A stretch of 64,000 nucleotides of DNA from Propionibacteriaceae bacterium AM104-82 (GTDB taxonomy: Bacteria; Actinomycetota; Actinomycetes; Propionibacteriales; Propionibacteriaceae). Where the stretch lies: contig JAQDQK010000003.1 in the NCBI GenBank assembly GCA_027658995.1, positions 1 to 64,000 on the forward strand, written 5' to 3'. Shown in pieces: positions 18,449-27,728 of the stretch (its first letter is position 1; the number at the start of each line of letters is the position of its first letter). The notes under the pieces were generated by a model that did no database searches, was not told the DNA's origin, and saw nothing but the letters and a program-made list of their open reading frames with translations. A program made the position numbers and the translations under genes.

Positions 18449-19285
18449 TCAGTCGTCGAGCAGGCCCATCAGGAGCGAGAAGCCGCCGATCATCAGCGCG
18501 CCGTGCGTGATGGTGCGAAGCGCCGGGTCGCCGCCGTAGCGGCCGTAGTAGCCCTGCGCCCATGCCGCGTGCTGCTGGTCCTCCCAGTAGGGGACCTGGC
18601 GCTGCCCGGCGTAGACCATCCGGATCGACGGGTCGTTGCCGGTGCGGATCCGCTGCGCGTCTGCCGCGCAGGCGGGCACGTCGCGGGCAGCGCCGCCGGG
18701 CGGCGCCCAGGAGACGTTGGCGACGGAGACGCCGTGCGAGGGGTCGAAGAAGCATGGCGGCCGATGTTCGGGCACGGCCTCGCCCTTCACCCGGGCGCGG
18801 ACGCAGGCCACCGAGTAGCGGCCGCCCTCCATGATCTCGGCGATCCGCTTGACGTCGGCGTTGGACTGGGCCGTGGCCAACTGCTGCTTGGCGCCGTCGT
18901 AGGCGTCGAGGGCGGAGGTGTAGTCGGCCTGCGTCGCCTCATCGAGGGGCATCCCGACGACCTCGAGGTCGAGGTCGCGCAGTTCCTCGCCGAAGCTGGT
19001 GATGTCGCGGTCGATCGCCTCGCGGGAACCCTGAGACATCGGCTGCCTGGCCGCGGGGTCGCCGTAGGGCTGGCCCATCATCGGGAACGCCTGCTGCCCG
19101 TAGGGCTGCTGCGCGTAGGGGCCGCCGAGGCCGCCCCATTGGTTGATCTGCGGGCGAGGGCGGGGATCAAGCGGCTGGGGTGGGTAACCGCTGTCGCCGA
19201 GGCGCGGGCGATTGCCCCGCGTGACGCTCAGGATCACCGAGATCATCACGAAGATGAACATCATCGTGATCAATCCGCTGAACAT
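18449..19285 (-). CDS. Membrane-anchored protein of unknown function with Cys-containing C-terminal domain
   Basis: 278 residues. An N-terminal transmembrane helix (about 1-21) is followed by a Pro/Gln/Gly-rich linker (about 25-85) with YAQQPYGQQAF-type repeats. A helical segment comes next (about 88-150, REAIDRDITSFGEELRDLDLEVVG), then a compact domain with PPCFFDPSHGVSVANVSWAPPGGAARDVPACAADAQRI, a pattern recurring in actinomycete membrane proteins. A hydrophobic patch ends the protein (ITHGALMIGGFSLLMGLL). GAGGTGG lies upstream of the ATG. No enzymatic motif is recognised. Confidence 0.65.
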   Translation of the reverse strand: MFSGLITMMFIFVMISVILSVTRGNRPRLGDSGYPPQPLDPRPRPQINQWGGLGGPYAQQPYGQQAFPMMGQPYGDPAARQPMSQGSREAIDRDITSFGEELRDLDLEVVGMPLDEATQADYTSALDAYDGAKQQLATAQSNADVKRIAEIMEGGRYSVACVRARVKGEAVPEHRPPCFFDPSHGVSVANVSWAPPGGAARDVPACAADAQRIRTGNDPSIRMVYAGQRQVPYWEDQQHAAWAQGYYGRYGGDPALRTITHGALMIGGFSLLMGLLDD

Positions 19286-19565
19286 CTCAATCCACCTCTA
19301 CTTCCAGCAGCCCTGCTATCCAGGATATTCGGGCGCACAAGGACGGCCGCGGGCGGGGGTTGCGTCCTCTGAGAGCACCCGCTCGTCAGGCCGGGCGTTC
19401 GCATGCCTGGCTCAGGATGGAGGCGCAGCATGCCCCACAGCCGTCAGGTATACGGCAAGCACCGAACCTCTCATGAAGCGGCAGCCGGCAGCGAGGTCTG
19501 CGGAGAGCCAGACCTGTTCCGGCCGCCGTGCCAACCACCCGGGCGCACATTTTCGCCCTTTCTGG
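19286..19565. other. Intergenic stretch before the D-arabinan-type operon
   Basis: About 280 bp of mixed composition between divergent genes. I see no convincing reading frame, RNA gene or terminator here; the operon promoter and operator follow at 19566-19614. Confidence 0.4.
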
Positions 19566-19614
19566 TTGACGTCGGCCCATTGGCGGGCGTAGGTTCGGTG
19601 AAAACGATTACTCA
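19566..19614 (+). promoter_or_regulatory. Operon promoter with overlapping LacI-type operator
   Basis: TTGACG (19566-19571) and TAGGTT (19590-19595) are 18 bp apart. Immediately downstream, TGAAAACGATTACTCA (19599-19614) is an imperfect palindrome around a central CG, the usual form of LacI/CcpA-family operators. It would cover the transcription start, giving classic repression. The likely binder is the LacI protein encoded at the end of the same operon. Confidence 0.6.
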
Positions 19615-19666
19615 GGTTTTCCCTGGGTGTGACGGTCCAGAAACCCAACGAAGGGTAGACACATCG

Positions 19667-20746
19667 ATGACCAGTTACGGAAGCTACGGTTCCAGCTTGC
19701 GGGATCTTCCCCGGCTGCGTGCCACCAGGCGGCGGAGGGTGTCCTCGTACGACGCTTCGGGGGGCAATGAGGATCGCCTGACATTGCGCCCGGGGGAGAC
19801 CTTGCAACTCGCCGAGATAGCTGGCGCCGGCGATATCAACCACATCTGGATGACCGTCGCGCCTGCCGGTCCAACCGACCCCGAGACCCCGGACAACGAC
19901 TTCCTGCGCAAGCTCGTCCTGCGCGCCTACTGGGACGGTTCCGACAAGCCGAGCATCCTGGTGCCACTTGGCGACTTCTTCGGCGTGGGCCACGCGAAGA
20001 CCACCAACTTCGCCTCGCTCCCGCTGCAGATGAGCCCGCAGGACGGCAAGGCGTTCAACAGCTTCTTCCACATGCCCTTCGCGGACGGGGCCCGCTTCGA
20101 GATCACCAGCGAGTGCGAAGAACTGGTGCTCTGGTTCTACTACTACATCGACTACGAGGCCTTCGAAGAGCTCGAGGACGGCATCGGCCGGTTCCACGCC
20201 TCCTGGCACCGGGAGAACCCGACCGACGGCATCGAGCAGGGGGAGCTGACCAACGGCGAGTTCCTGTTCGGCGGCGACAACACCACGGGCGAGGGCAACT
20301 ACACCATCCTCGAGACCAAGGGTCGCGGACACTACGTCGGCTGCACCTTCAACGTCACCAACCTGCGCCACACGGAAGCCTGGAACTGGTACGGCGAGGG
20401 CGACGACATGATCTTCGTCGACGGCGAGTCCTGGCCCCCCAACATCCACGGCACCGGCACCGAGGACTACTTCAACACCGCCTGGTGCCCGTCCGAGCCC
20501 TTCAACGGTCCGTACCACGGCATCACGATGCCCGGTGGACCGAACTGGTCGGGTCAGATCTCGATGTACCGCTTCCACATCGAGGATCCGGTCACCTTCA
20601 GCGAGTCGGTCCGGGTCACGATCGAGCACGGCCACAACAACCAGCGGTGCGACGACATCTCGTCGGTCGCGTACTGGTATCTGGACCGCGTCGACGAGAC
20701 GCTGACCCTCCCGCCCGTCGAGCAGCGGATGCCGAGGCTCGGCTGA
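19667..20746 (+). CDS. DUF2961 glycoside hydrolase (GH172), candidate exo-D-arabinofuranosidase
   Basis: 359 residues without signal peptide, so cytosolic. DUF2961 enzymes form family GH172: known members are alpha-D-fructofuranosidases acting on difructose dianhydride I and exo-alpha-D-arabinofuranosidases acting on mycobacterial D-arabinan. Family features are SSYDASGGNEDRLTLRPGE near the start, NHIWMTV, LVPLGDFFG, WYGEGDDMIFVDGE with Glu at about 244, and GTGTEDYFNTAW with Glu at about 266; these two motifs contain the catalytic glutamates of the family as I recall it. AAGGG lies about 11 nt before the ATG. First gene of the operon; its stop overlaps the next start (TGATG). Partnership with GH183 and GH116 favours D-arabinan over fructan substrates. 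Confidence 0.85.
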   Translation: MTSYGSYGSSLRDLPRLRATRRRRVSSYDASGGNEDRLTLRPGETLQLAEIAGAGDINHIWMTVAPAGPTDPETPDNDFLRKLVLRAYWDGSDKPSILVPLGDFFGVGHAKTTNFASLPLQMSPQDGKAFNSFFHMPFADGARFEITSECEELVLWFYYYIDYEAFEELEDGIGRFHASWHRENPTDGIEQGELTNGEFLFGGDNTTGEGNYTILETKGRGHYVGCTFNVTNLRHTEAWNWYGEGDDMIFVDGESWPPNIHGTGTEDYFNTAWCPSEPFNGPYHGITMPGGPNWSGQISMYRFHIEDPVTFSESVRVTIEHGHNNQRCDDISSVAYWYLDRVDETLTLPPVEQRMPRLG

Positions 20747-21888
20747 TGGATCTGACGCGACGGGGGCTCTTGACGGCGGGGACTGTAGCGTCGCTCGCGA
20801 CGGCCTGTTCCGGCGGCCGCGGTGGCCCCGTCGCGTCACCGCTTCCAGGTGGGTTCGTGCTCGGTTCGGTCGAAGGCGTGACCCGCGTCGCGCAACTCAC
20901 CGGACATGGCGCGGTCAACGACACCGCAGGGGTGCTGCTCGCGGGAGCCGACCTGGGACACATGACGACCGTAGGCGAGCGCACCTGGTTCGTCTTCGGC
21001 GACAACTTCGGCATCCGTGACGCCGACGCGTTCGGCGGAACCGGCGAGGTCTGGAAGTCCAACTGCCTCGCCTGGACGACCGACGACGACCCCACCGACG
21101 GCATCACCTTCGACGGTTGGGTTCTCGACGACCTGGAACAGGTCAAGGAGGTGCTGCCGGGCGACCACAAGCCCAACGACCAGGTCGGCGAGGTGACCAA
21201 GATCCCGACCCAACTCTTCGCCGTCGACGAGACGATGTACCTCGCGTACATGTCGGTGTCGCACTGGGGCGAGCCGGGTGTCTGGGAGGCCGATCATGCC
21301 GGGCTCGCGAGGTCGAGCGACGACGGGCAGACGTGGGAGATCCTCGACAAGGTCACCTGGCCGGGGGAGTCAGGCTTCGTACAACTCGCGCAGGTGCCAC
21401 TCAGGGTGGACGACGTCGACTGGATCTACCTCTGGGGGATCCCGGCCGGGCGCTTCGGCGCGGTGTCCCTGATGCGCGTGCGCGCCGAGATCGCCTCCGT
21501 CGAGGAACTGGCCTCCTACGAGTACTTCGCAGGCGAGGTCGACGGCGGGGCGACCTGGAGCACGGAGCTGAGCGATGCCGTCGTGATCCTCGACCGCGGC
21601 ACGGCGGAACTCTCCGTGCTGTGGTCCAGCCACCTCAAGAGATGGCTGCTCAGCAGCATGCTCGACAACGGGTCGGCGGTCCTCTACGAGGGCCTCTCTC
21701 CATGGGGCCCGTGGAGCGAACCCCACGAGATCCTCACCCAAGCGGACACACCGGGACTCTACGCCCCGTACCTGTGCCCTCGTTACGTCGCCGACGACGG
21801 GCGGCGGCTCTACTTCACGCTCTCCATCTGGGGGCCCTACCAGGTCTATTGGTACTCAATGGACCTCCGTCGAACTGGCGCGGACTGA
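20746..21888 (+). CDS. DUF4185 lipoprotein (GH183), candidate endo-D-arabinanase
   Basis: 380 residues. The N-terminus carries a twin-arginine lipoprotein signal (LTRRGLLTAGTVASLATAC, Cys about 21), so the mature enzyme should be anchored outside the membrane. The remainder is a DUF4185 five-bladed propeller-like domain with the hallmark WFVFGDNFG (about 83-91) and repeated blade strings such as GLARSSDDGQTWEI and GPWSEPHEIL. DUF4185 proteins were shown to be endo-D-arabinanases (GH183) that cut the D-arabinan of mycobacterial arabinogalactan and lipoarabinomannan. As the only secreted hydrolase of the operon, it would release oligosaccharides for the adjacent importer. Family assignment is strong; substrate is inferred from family and neighbours. 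Confidence 0.85.
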   Translation: MDLTRRGLLTAGTVASLATACSGGRGGPVASPLPGGFVLGSVEGVTRVAQLTGHGAVNDTAGVLLAGADLGHMTTVGERTWFVFGDNFGIRDADAFGGTGEVWKSNCLAWTTDDDPTDGITFDGWVLDDLEQVKEVLPGDHKPNDQVGEVTKIPTQLFAVDETMYLAYMSVSHWGEPGVWEADHAGLARSSDDGQTWEILDKVTWPGESGFVQLAQVPLRVDDVDWIYLWGIPAGRFGAVSLMRVRAEIASVEELASYEYFAGEVDGGATWSTELSDAVVILDRGTAELSVLWSSHLKRWLLSSMLDNGSAVLYEGLSPWGPWSEPHEILTQADTPGLYAPYLCPRYVADDGRRLYFTLSIWGPYQVYWYSMDLRRTGAD

Positions 21889-21909
21889 GGTCCTGCCGAC
21901 AACACACCG

Positions 21910-21924
21910 CCTGCCGCAGGCAGG
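21910..21924 (+). other. Small intercistronic hairpin
   Basis: CCTGCC-GCA-GGCAGG is a perfect 6-bp inverted repeat between the GH183 and binding-protein genes. It lacks a U run. Such hairpins often set the higher messenger level of a binding-protein gene within a transporter operon. Confidence 0.4.
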
Positions 21925-21941
21925 ACGAGACAAAGGAGTCA

Positions 21942-23331
21942 ATGATGACGAACAACATTTCGAGGAGGAAGCTCCTCGGAGCGACCGGGGGCGTCGCAGC
22001 AGTCAGCCTGCTGGCGGCCTGCGGGTCCGGAACCCCTGGGGAGCCGGCGCCGACAGACGACGGAGGCGGCGGAACCGGAGGCAGCGCGGCCGCAGCAACC
22101 ACGATCCAGTTCTGGCACCGGACGTTCACCCCGGTCGAGAACAAGTGGTACGAGTCGATCATCGAACAGTTCAACAAGGCGCAGACCGCAGTGAAGGTGG
22201 TGGGCACCGAGGTGCCTGCGGATGCCTGGGACCAGAAGATGAAGTCGGCGCAGGCCGCGGGCAAGGCACCCGACGTCTACACCCACCCGGGCGCCATCCA
22301 GGACGCGGTCAACGCGGGCCAGCTCTTCAAGCTCAACGACGTGATGTCGGCCGAGGCGCTCGGCGAAATCATGGACTCGGCCAAACCGGTGTCCGCCGTG
22401 GGCGAGGACTACTACGCATACCCGCTGCTCCTCGAGCCGCAGGCGGTCCTCTTCTGGAACAAGGACATGCTCACCGCGGCCGGGCTCGACCCCGAGAAGG
22501 GACCCGAGACCTGGGACGACCTGTTCGGTATGTGCGAGAAGATCAAGCCCACCCTCAAGAAGGGCCAGTACTGCATCTCGCCCGCTGGTGACGCCCCCGA
22601 CGTTCGCCTGGTCGAGCGTGGGCCAGCAGTTCAACTTCAACAACCACCTGGCGCTGAACGACGACTGGACGGCTGCCGCGGTCCAGGAGCCCGGCTACAA
22701 GGCGCTGATCGAGGTCTACAAGACGCTCTGGGACAACGACTACATGCCCAAGCAGATCCTGGCCGCGTACGTCGAGGGAAAGGACTTCGGCGAGCAGAAG
22801 TGTGCGTTCAAGGTGTCCGGCTCCTGGATGATGTCCGAGATCGGCTCCGACTACCCGGATCTGCTCACCAAGACCGGCATCGGCAAGGTGCCCAGCTCGC
22901 CCGACGCGGGCGGCAGGACCGCGACCACGCTCGGCAACTTCAAGTGGGTCATCGACGCCAAGACCAAGAACTCCCAGGCCGCAGGCGACTTCCTTTCCTG
23001 GGCGATTGCAGGCGATCCCGCCAACCTGGTGCCGTTCTTCGTCGACACCCAGTTCACCAAGGTGCCCGTGCGCAAGTCGGTGCAGGAGGCCGTCGCAAAG
23101 GACGAGAAGGCCGCCGACGCTCCATGGTCCGAGATCGTCACCAACGAGATCGCACCGGACGCGATCCCTGAGCCGACCTACCCGTGGGACGTGTCTCTGG
23201 CCGTCGGCACGGCGATGGAGGCAGGCATGAAGGGCGCCTCGTCGATCGATGATGCGCTCGCCACCGCCACGGCCGCCATCAAGACGGTGATCGATCGCGA
23301 GAAGCTGCCGGAGAAGGCGCCCAAGCAGTAG
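21942..23331 (+). pseudogene. CUT1 sugar-binding lipoprotein with a one-base frameshift
   Basis: Solute receptor of the operon's ABC importer. The N-terminus is a Tat-type lipoprotein signal (SRRKLLGATGG...LLAACGSG), then a Gly-rich linker and the binding fold (IQFWHRTFTPVENKWYESIIEQF). The frame breaks at a run of five C (22594-22598). Removing one C makes the text read SPAGDAPTFAWSSVGQQF and continue in the frame ending at 23331, giving 462 residues, normal for the family. As written, the first frame ends out of register within the C-terminal lobe. AAGGAG precedes two tandem ATGs (21942, 21945); the second has the better 6-nt spacing. An oligosaccharide ligand, possibly D-arabinan fragments, is inferred from neighbours. 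Confidence 0.85.
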
Positions 23332-23398
23332 CCGTCACCGGGCCGGTTGGCGACGGCGGGTGCGCCCCGCCGACCGGCCTCGTCCAAGGGAGACACCA

Positions 23399-24325
23399 AT
23401 GACCACCGCCTCCGCGCGGCCAGAGCGTGACGCCAGAAGGCGCCAGGCCAGATACCAGTACCGCGACTCGAAGGTCGCCTACCTGCTGCTGTTGCCTGTC
23501 GTGATCCTGCTCGGCATCTTCGTGATCTGGCCGGCCGTCTACGCCGGCTACCTGTCGTTCCAGAACTGGAGCTTCTACAAGGCCCCTGAGTTCGTGGGCT
23601 TCGACAACTTCCTCGCGGTCCTGAAAGATCCGCTGTTCTGGGCCACGATCCGCCGCGGCTTCCTTTTCGTCCTGATGACCGTCCCCGTCATGCTGGTGCT
23701 CGCTTTCTTCTTCGCGAGCCTCGTGGTGGCAGTCTCGCGGCGGTTCGCGACGGTGCTGAAGGTCAGCATCTACATCCCGACCATCATCTCGACAGTGATC
23801 GCGTCGATCGTGTTCGTGCTGATCTACGACTACTCCGGCGGCCTGCTCAACTGGTTCCTGGGGTACTTCGGCATCGACCCCATCGCCTGGATCGGAGACC
23901 CGGCCTGGGCGCTGCTGGCGGTGGCGGTGCCCGCCATCTGGCTCGGCCTCGGCCTGACCTCCCTGATCATGGTTGCTGCGATGGTCGACATCCCCATCGA
24001 GTTCTACGAGGCGGCCGCGATGGAGGGGGCCGGGTGGTGGCAGAAGACGCTGTACATCACGATCCCCCAGATGAAGAACGTCCTGCTGTACCTGCTGATC
24101 ACGGGGTTCGTGGCAGCCATTCAGCAGTTTGAGCTTCCGCTGATCATGACCGGAGGCGGCCCGCTCGACTCGACGACACTGCCGAACCTCTTCATCTTCA
24201 ACCACTTCCGCAACGACATCAACGTCGGCTACTCGATCGCCGCGGCGCTGCTGCTGTTCGTGGTGCTCGGCACCGTCTCCGCGTTGGTGTTCAAGGTGCT
24301 CAACTCGGAAAAGTTGGTGGACTGA
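23399..24325 (+). CDS. Sugar ABC transporter permease (MalF-like)
   Basis: 308-residue inner-membrane permease of the CUT1 group with about six transmembrane helices. The EAA loop that contacts the ATPase is at about 210-235 (EAAAMEGAGWWQKTLYITIPQM). The ATG at 23399 has AAGGGAG 6 nt upstream; an in-frame ATG at 23360 lacks such a site. It pairs with the next permease, whose start is one base after this stop. No ATPase gene lies in the operon, so a shared MsiK-type ATPase elsewhere is expected. Confidence 0.93.
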   Translation: MTTASARPERDARRRQARYQYRDSKVAYLLLLPVVILLGIFVIWPAVYAGYLSFQNWSFYKAPEFVGFDNFLAVLKDPLFWATIRRGFLFVLMTVPVMLVLAFFFASLVVAVSRRFATVLKVSIYIPTIISTVIASIVFVLIYDYSGGLLNWFLGYFGIDPIAWIGDPAWALLAVAVPAIWLGLGLTSLIMVAAMVDIPIEFYEAAAMEGAGWWQKTLYITIPQMKNVLLYLLITGFVAAIQQFELPLIMTGGGPLDSTTLPNLFIFNHFRNDINVGYSIAAALLLFVVLGTVSALVFKVLNSEKLVD

Positions 24326-24326
24326 C

Positions 24327-25184
24327 ATGAATGAGATCGACGAGATCCGCCGGCCACACCGCACCGCCGGATGGTGGATCCGAGGCGTCCTGAAGGGCAT
24401 CGTCGGGGCCGTGTACATCGCGGCGGCGCTGTTCCCGCTCGCCTGGATGATCATCGCCGGGTTCAAGGCGAAGACCGAGGTCATCCAGACCCCCTTCCAG
24501 TTCTTCCCCGAGGTCTGGAAGTGGGAGAACTACGCCCAGATCCTGGCCGACCCGACGTTCACCCGCACCCTCCTGTGGACCCTGCTCGGCGCGCTGCTGT
24601 TCACGGTCCTGAGCCTGACCGTCAACTCCCTGGCCGCCTACGCCTTCGCGCGCCTCGAGTTCCGGTTCAAGAAGACGCTATGGGTGCTGGTGATCACCAC
24701 CATGTTCATCCCGGGCATGACCATCCTGCTGACCAGCTTCATCGTGGTCACGAAACTCCACATGCTCGACACCCTCGCAGTGCTCGTCGTACCCGGTGCC
24801 GCCAGCGCCGCGAGTGTCTTCTTCATCCGCCAGTTCTACCTCAACATCCCCTCCTCCCTCGAGGAGGCGGCGATGCTCGACGGCTGCGGCCGGATCCGCA
24901 TCTTCGTCAGCCTGTTCCTGCCCCTGTCGAAGCCCCCGTTCGTGGTGATGGGCATCACGGCCTTCCTGGCCTACTGGAACTCCTATGTCTGGCCCATCCT
25001 GACCATCACGTCCCCTGACAAGTACGTGCTGCAGCAGTACCTGGCGACCTTCCGGTCCGAGCGCAACACCGAACTGGGGCTCCTGATGGCAGGCTCGACG
25101 CTCGCGGCCCTCCCCGTCGTCGTCCTGTTCCTGATCTTCCAGCGCCAGATCATCGGCAACATCAAGATGGCGGGCCTGAAGTGA
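24327..25184 (+). CDS. Sugar ABC transporter permease (MalG-like)
   Basis: 285-residue partner permease with about six helices and the EAA loop EEAAMLDGCGRIRIFVSLFLPLSKP at about 190-214. It completes the membrane part of the importer. Its stop overlaps the GTG start of the GH116 gene by 4 bp (GTGA), so translation of transporter and intracellular hydrolase is coupled, which supports the hydrolase acting on the imported sugar. Confidence 0.93.
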   Translation: MNEIDEIRRPHRTAGWWIRGVLKGIVGAVYIAAALFPLAWMIIAGFKAKTEVIQTPFQFFPEVWKWENYAQILADPTFTRTLLWTLLGALLFTVLSLTVNSLAAYAFARLEFRFKKTLWVLVITTMFIPGMTILLTSFIVVTKLHMLDTLAVLVVPGAASAASVFFIRQFYLNIPSSLEEAAMLDGCGRIRIFVSLFLPLSKPPFVVMGITAFLAYWNSYVWPILTITSPDKYVLQQYLATFRSERNTELGLLMAGSTLAALPVVVLFLIFQRQIIGNIKMAGLK

Positions 25185-27728
25185 CGACGTGGAACCCGAA
25201 CGACCACCCGGCCGTCGCCATGCCGCTCGGCGGGGTCGGGACAGGCTCCATCGCGTTGGGCTCCGACGGCGGCTGGCGGCAGGCGCAGTTGATGAACGTC
25301 GGGACGCACCATGGTGACCTGCCCGGGACGTTCATGGCGCTCCGGGTCCAGCAGTTGGAGCCGATCCTGAACCAGACGATGGTGCTCCAGGCCGAGCGCC
25401 ACGACCCCGGCGCCCAGGGGCGCCCCGCGACCCCGATGGCCAACGACGACCTGGTCCCTGCCTGGCAGCGTGACCTGATCGCCGCCCATGGGGGAACCAG
25501 CACGTCGATGACCGGGACCTATCCGGTCGCGGAAGTCACCCACGACACCGGCGGCCCGATCGTGGTCAGGGTCAAGGTCGTCTCGCCGCTGGTCCCCGGC
25601 GATGCCGACGCCTCGGGGCTGCCAGCCGTCCTCGTCGACGTCGAACTCGTCAACACCTCGGAGGTGACGGCCTGGACGTGGCTCGCGTTCTCGGCGCACA
25701 ACGCGGTAGGACTCGACCCCCACCTGAACCCGCGCGGGGTCCGTGCCCCCGGGTACGGCGGGAACGTGAACCGCTTCCGCCGCTCCGGGACGAGAGCCGA
25801 CCTGGTGATGGACAACCCCAGCGTGGCGCCGTCATCACCGTGGTCCGGCCAGCAGGTCATCTCCTGCGAAGCGGACCGGGTGGTTTCTCTGCCCTGCTTC
25901 GAGGAGCCGGACGAGTTGTTCGACTTCCTCCGGCTGCTCGCCCCCTGGGGAGACCAGACGGTGCTCGGCGTCGCGCCGTGGGCGCAGGTCGGGCAGCAGA
26001 GTGGGCCCGAGCCACGGTTCGGGCCCAGCCCGCAGGGGTCGACCTGGCTTGGCGCGCTCGTCGCCCACAACGAGATCCCGGGGAACTCAAGCGTCACGGT
26101 GCGCTTCGTCCTCGCCTGGCACTTCCCCAACCGCTACGTCGACTTCGTCCAGTACGGTCCCGACCGACCAGAGGTCGGCCCCACGAGGTTCTGGATCGGC
26201 AACCACTACGCGACCCGGTTCCCCGATGCCCTGGCCGTCGCGGACGATGCGCTCGGCAACTGGGACGCCCACTGGGCGGACACCGGTCGTTGGGTCGACG
26301 CCGTGAACGCCGTCGACCTCCCTGAGCGGTGGCGCACCCACCTGGCGGCCCAGCCCATGCCGCTGCGCACGCCGACCACATTCAGGACCCACGACGAACT
26401 TCTACGGCCACGAGGGGCTGCTGGGGGAGTCGACGCTGATGTGGTCGGGTGACGTCGGGGGTGCCTGCCCGCTGAACTGCACACACGTGTGGAACTACGC
26501 CCAGGCCGGGGCCGCTCTCTTCCCTGCCCTCGAGAGGTCGATGCGCGAGACAGAGTTCGACCTGATGCAGGCGCATTCTGGGGCGCTGCCGCATCGGGTC
26601 CACCTACCCCGATACCTGAGGCAGCACGGCGATGGCCCAGTGGGCGCCCCCGACCAGCCGGCCCTCGACGGTATGTGCGGCGCGGTCCTCAAGACCTACC
26701 GAGAGCTTCGCCGCGGCGCTGTTGACCTTGACTGGGTCCGATCGCGCTGGGCGGGGATCGAAAGGTTGATGGGGCATATCGCCAGTACGTGGGATCCAGA
26801 CGGGACGGGCCTGCTGCACGGGATCCAGCCGAGCACCTACGACATCGGCTTGCACGGTGCCAACACGTACATGGGCACCTACTGGCTCGCGGCGCTCAGA
26901 GCTGCTGAGGAGTTGGCGCTCCTGATCGGACACGATGTCCTTGGCCAGCGTTGGCGGTCACGCTTCGAGCGCTCGTCGGTCGCCCTCGATGAGGCGTGCT
27001 TCGCGGGCGGCTACTACGTTCAGGTGCCGGATCCGGACCTGCCCGACACGCATCAGTGGGGTAATGGTTGCCTGGCCGACCAGCTGATCGGTCAGTGGTG
27101 GGCGCACGAACTGGAACTCGGGTACCTCTTGCCGGAGGACCACGTCCGCGAAGCCCTTGCAAGTGTGGTTCGCCACAACCTCCTCGATGACGCAGGGACC
27201 GGAACGCAGCGGCCCTATGCGATGCGGGGGGAGCGCGGATTGGTGCTGTGCACGTGGCCGGACGGAGGCCGCCCGGAGGTTCCGACGCTGTACTGTGACG
27301 AGGTGTGGACCGGGGTGGAATACCAGGTCGCGGCACACTGCGTGCGGGAGGGTCTTCTGGGTGAGGCCGAGGCCATCGCGGACGCGGTGTGGACTCGGCA
27401 CGACGGTCGGCGTCGGAATCCCTTCAACGAGATCGAATGCGGCGACCACTACGTCAGGGCCATGTCTGGCTGGAGCCTGTTCGAAGCATCCCTCGGACTC
27501 AGCTGGAATCAGATCGACGGGACGCTTCGGGTCGGGCGCGACGGTAGCTACCCGATCCTGACTGGAGAGGGATGGGGAACTGCAGTGGTTCGTCAGGATT
27601 CGGTTGAACTGCGCTGCCACCGGGGCCGGCTCAAGGTGCGTGCCGTTGTGCGTGGCGACGACGGCGCGCGCTTCCGGGTTTCCTCAGATCTCGGCGTCGA
27701 TGATGGCCCGCTCGTGGTGGAGCGTTGA
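25181..27728 (+). pseudogene. GH116 glycoside hydrolase with a frameshift, candidate exo-beta-D-arabinofuranosidase
   Basis: The first part (from GTG 25181) begins AVAMPLGGVGTGSIALGSDGGWRQAQLMN, the GH116 N-terminal beta-sandwich seen in GBA2-type glucosylceramidases. Near 26391-26397 the frame shifts. In the +1 frame the text resumes NFYGHEGLLGESTLMWSGDVGG, then CPLNCTHVWNYAQAGAALFP, the family's catalytic (alpha/alpha)6 barrel, and later STYDIGLHGANTYMGTYWLAALRAAEE. Restoring the frame gives about 848 residues, normal for GH116. No signal peptide: cytosolic. GH116 includes beta-glucosidases and, in Microbacterium arabinogalactanolyticum, an exo-beta-D-arabinofuranosidase; the GH172/GH183 neighbours favour the latter. 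As sequenced the enzyme is split just before its catalytic domain, and the second half has a possible internal ATG at 26439. Confidence 0.83.

Noticed and set aside
19286..19565. Possible small gene in the gap before the GH172 operon
   Set aside because: Open frames there lack a ribosome binding site and show no protein-like composition.
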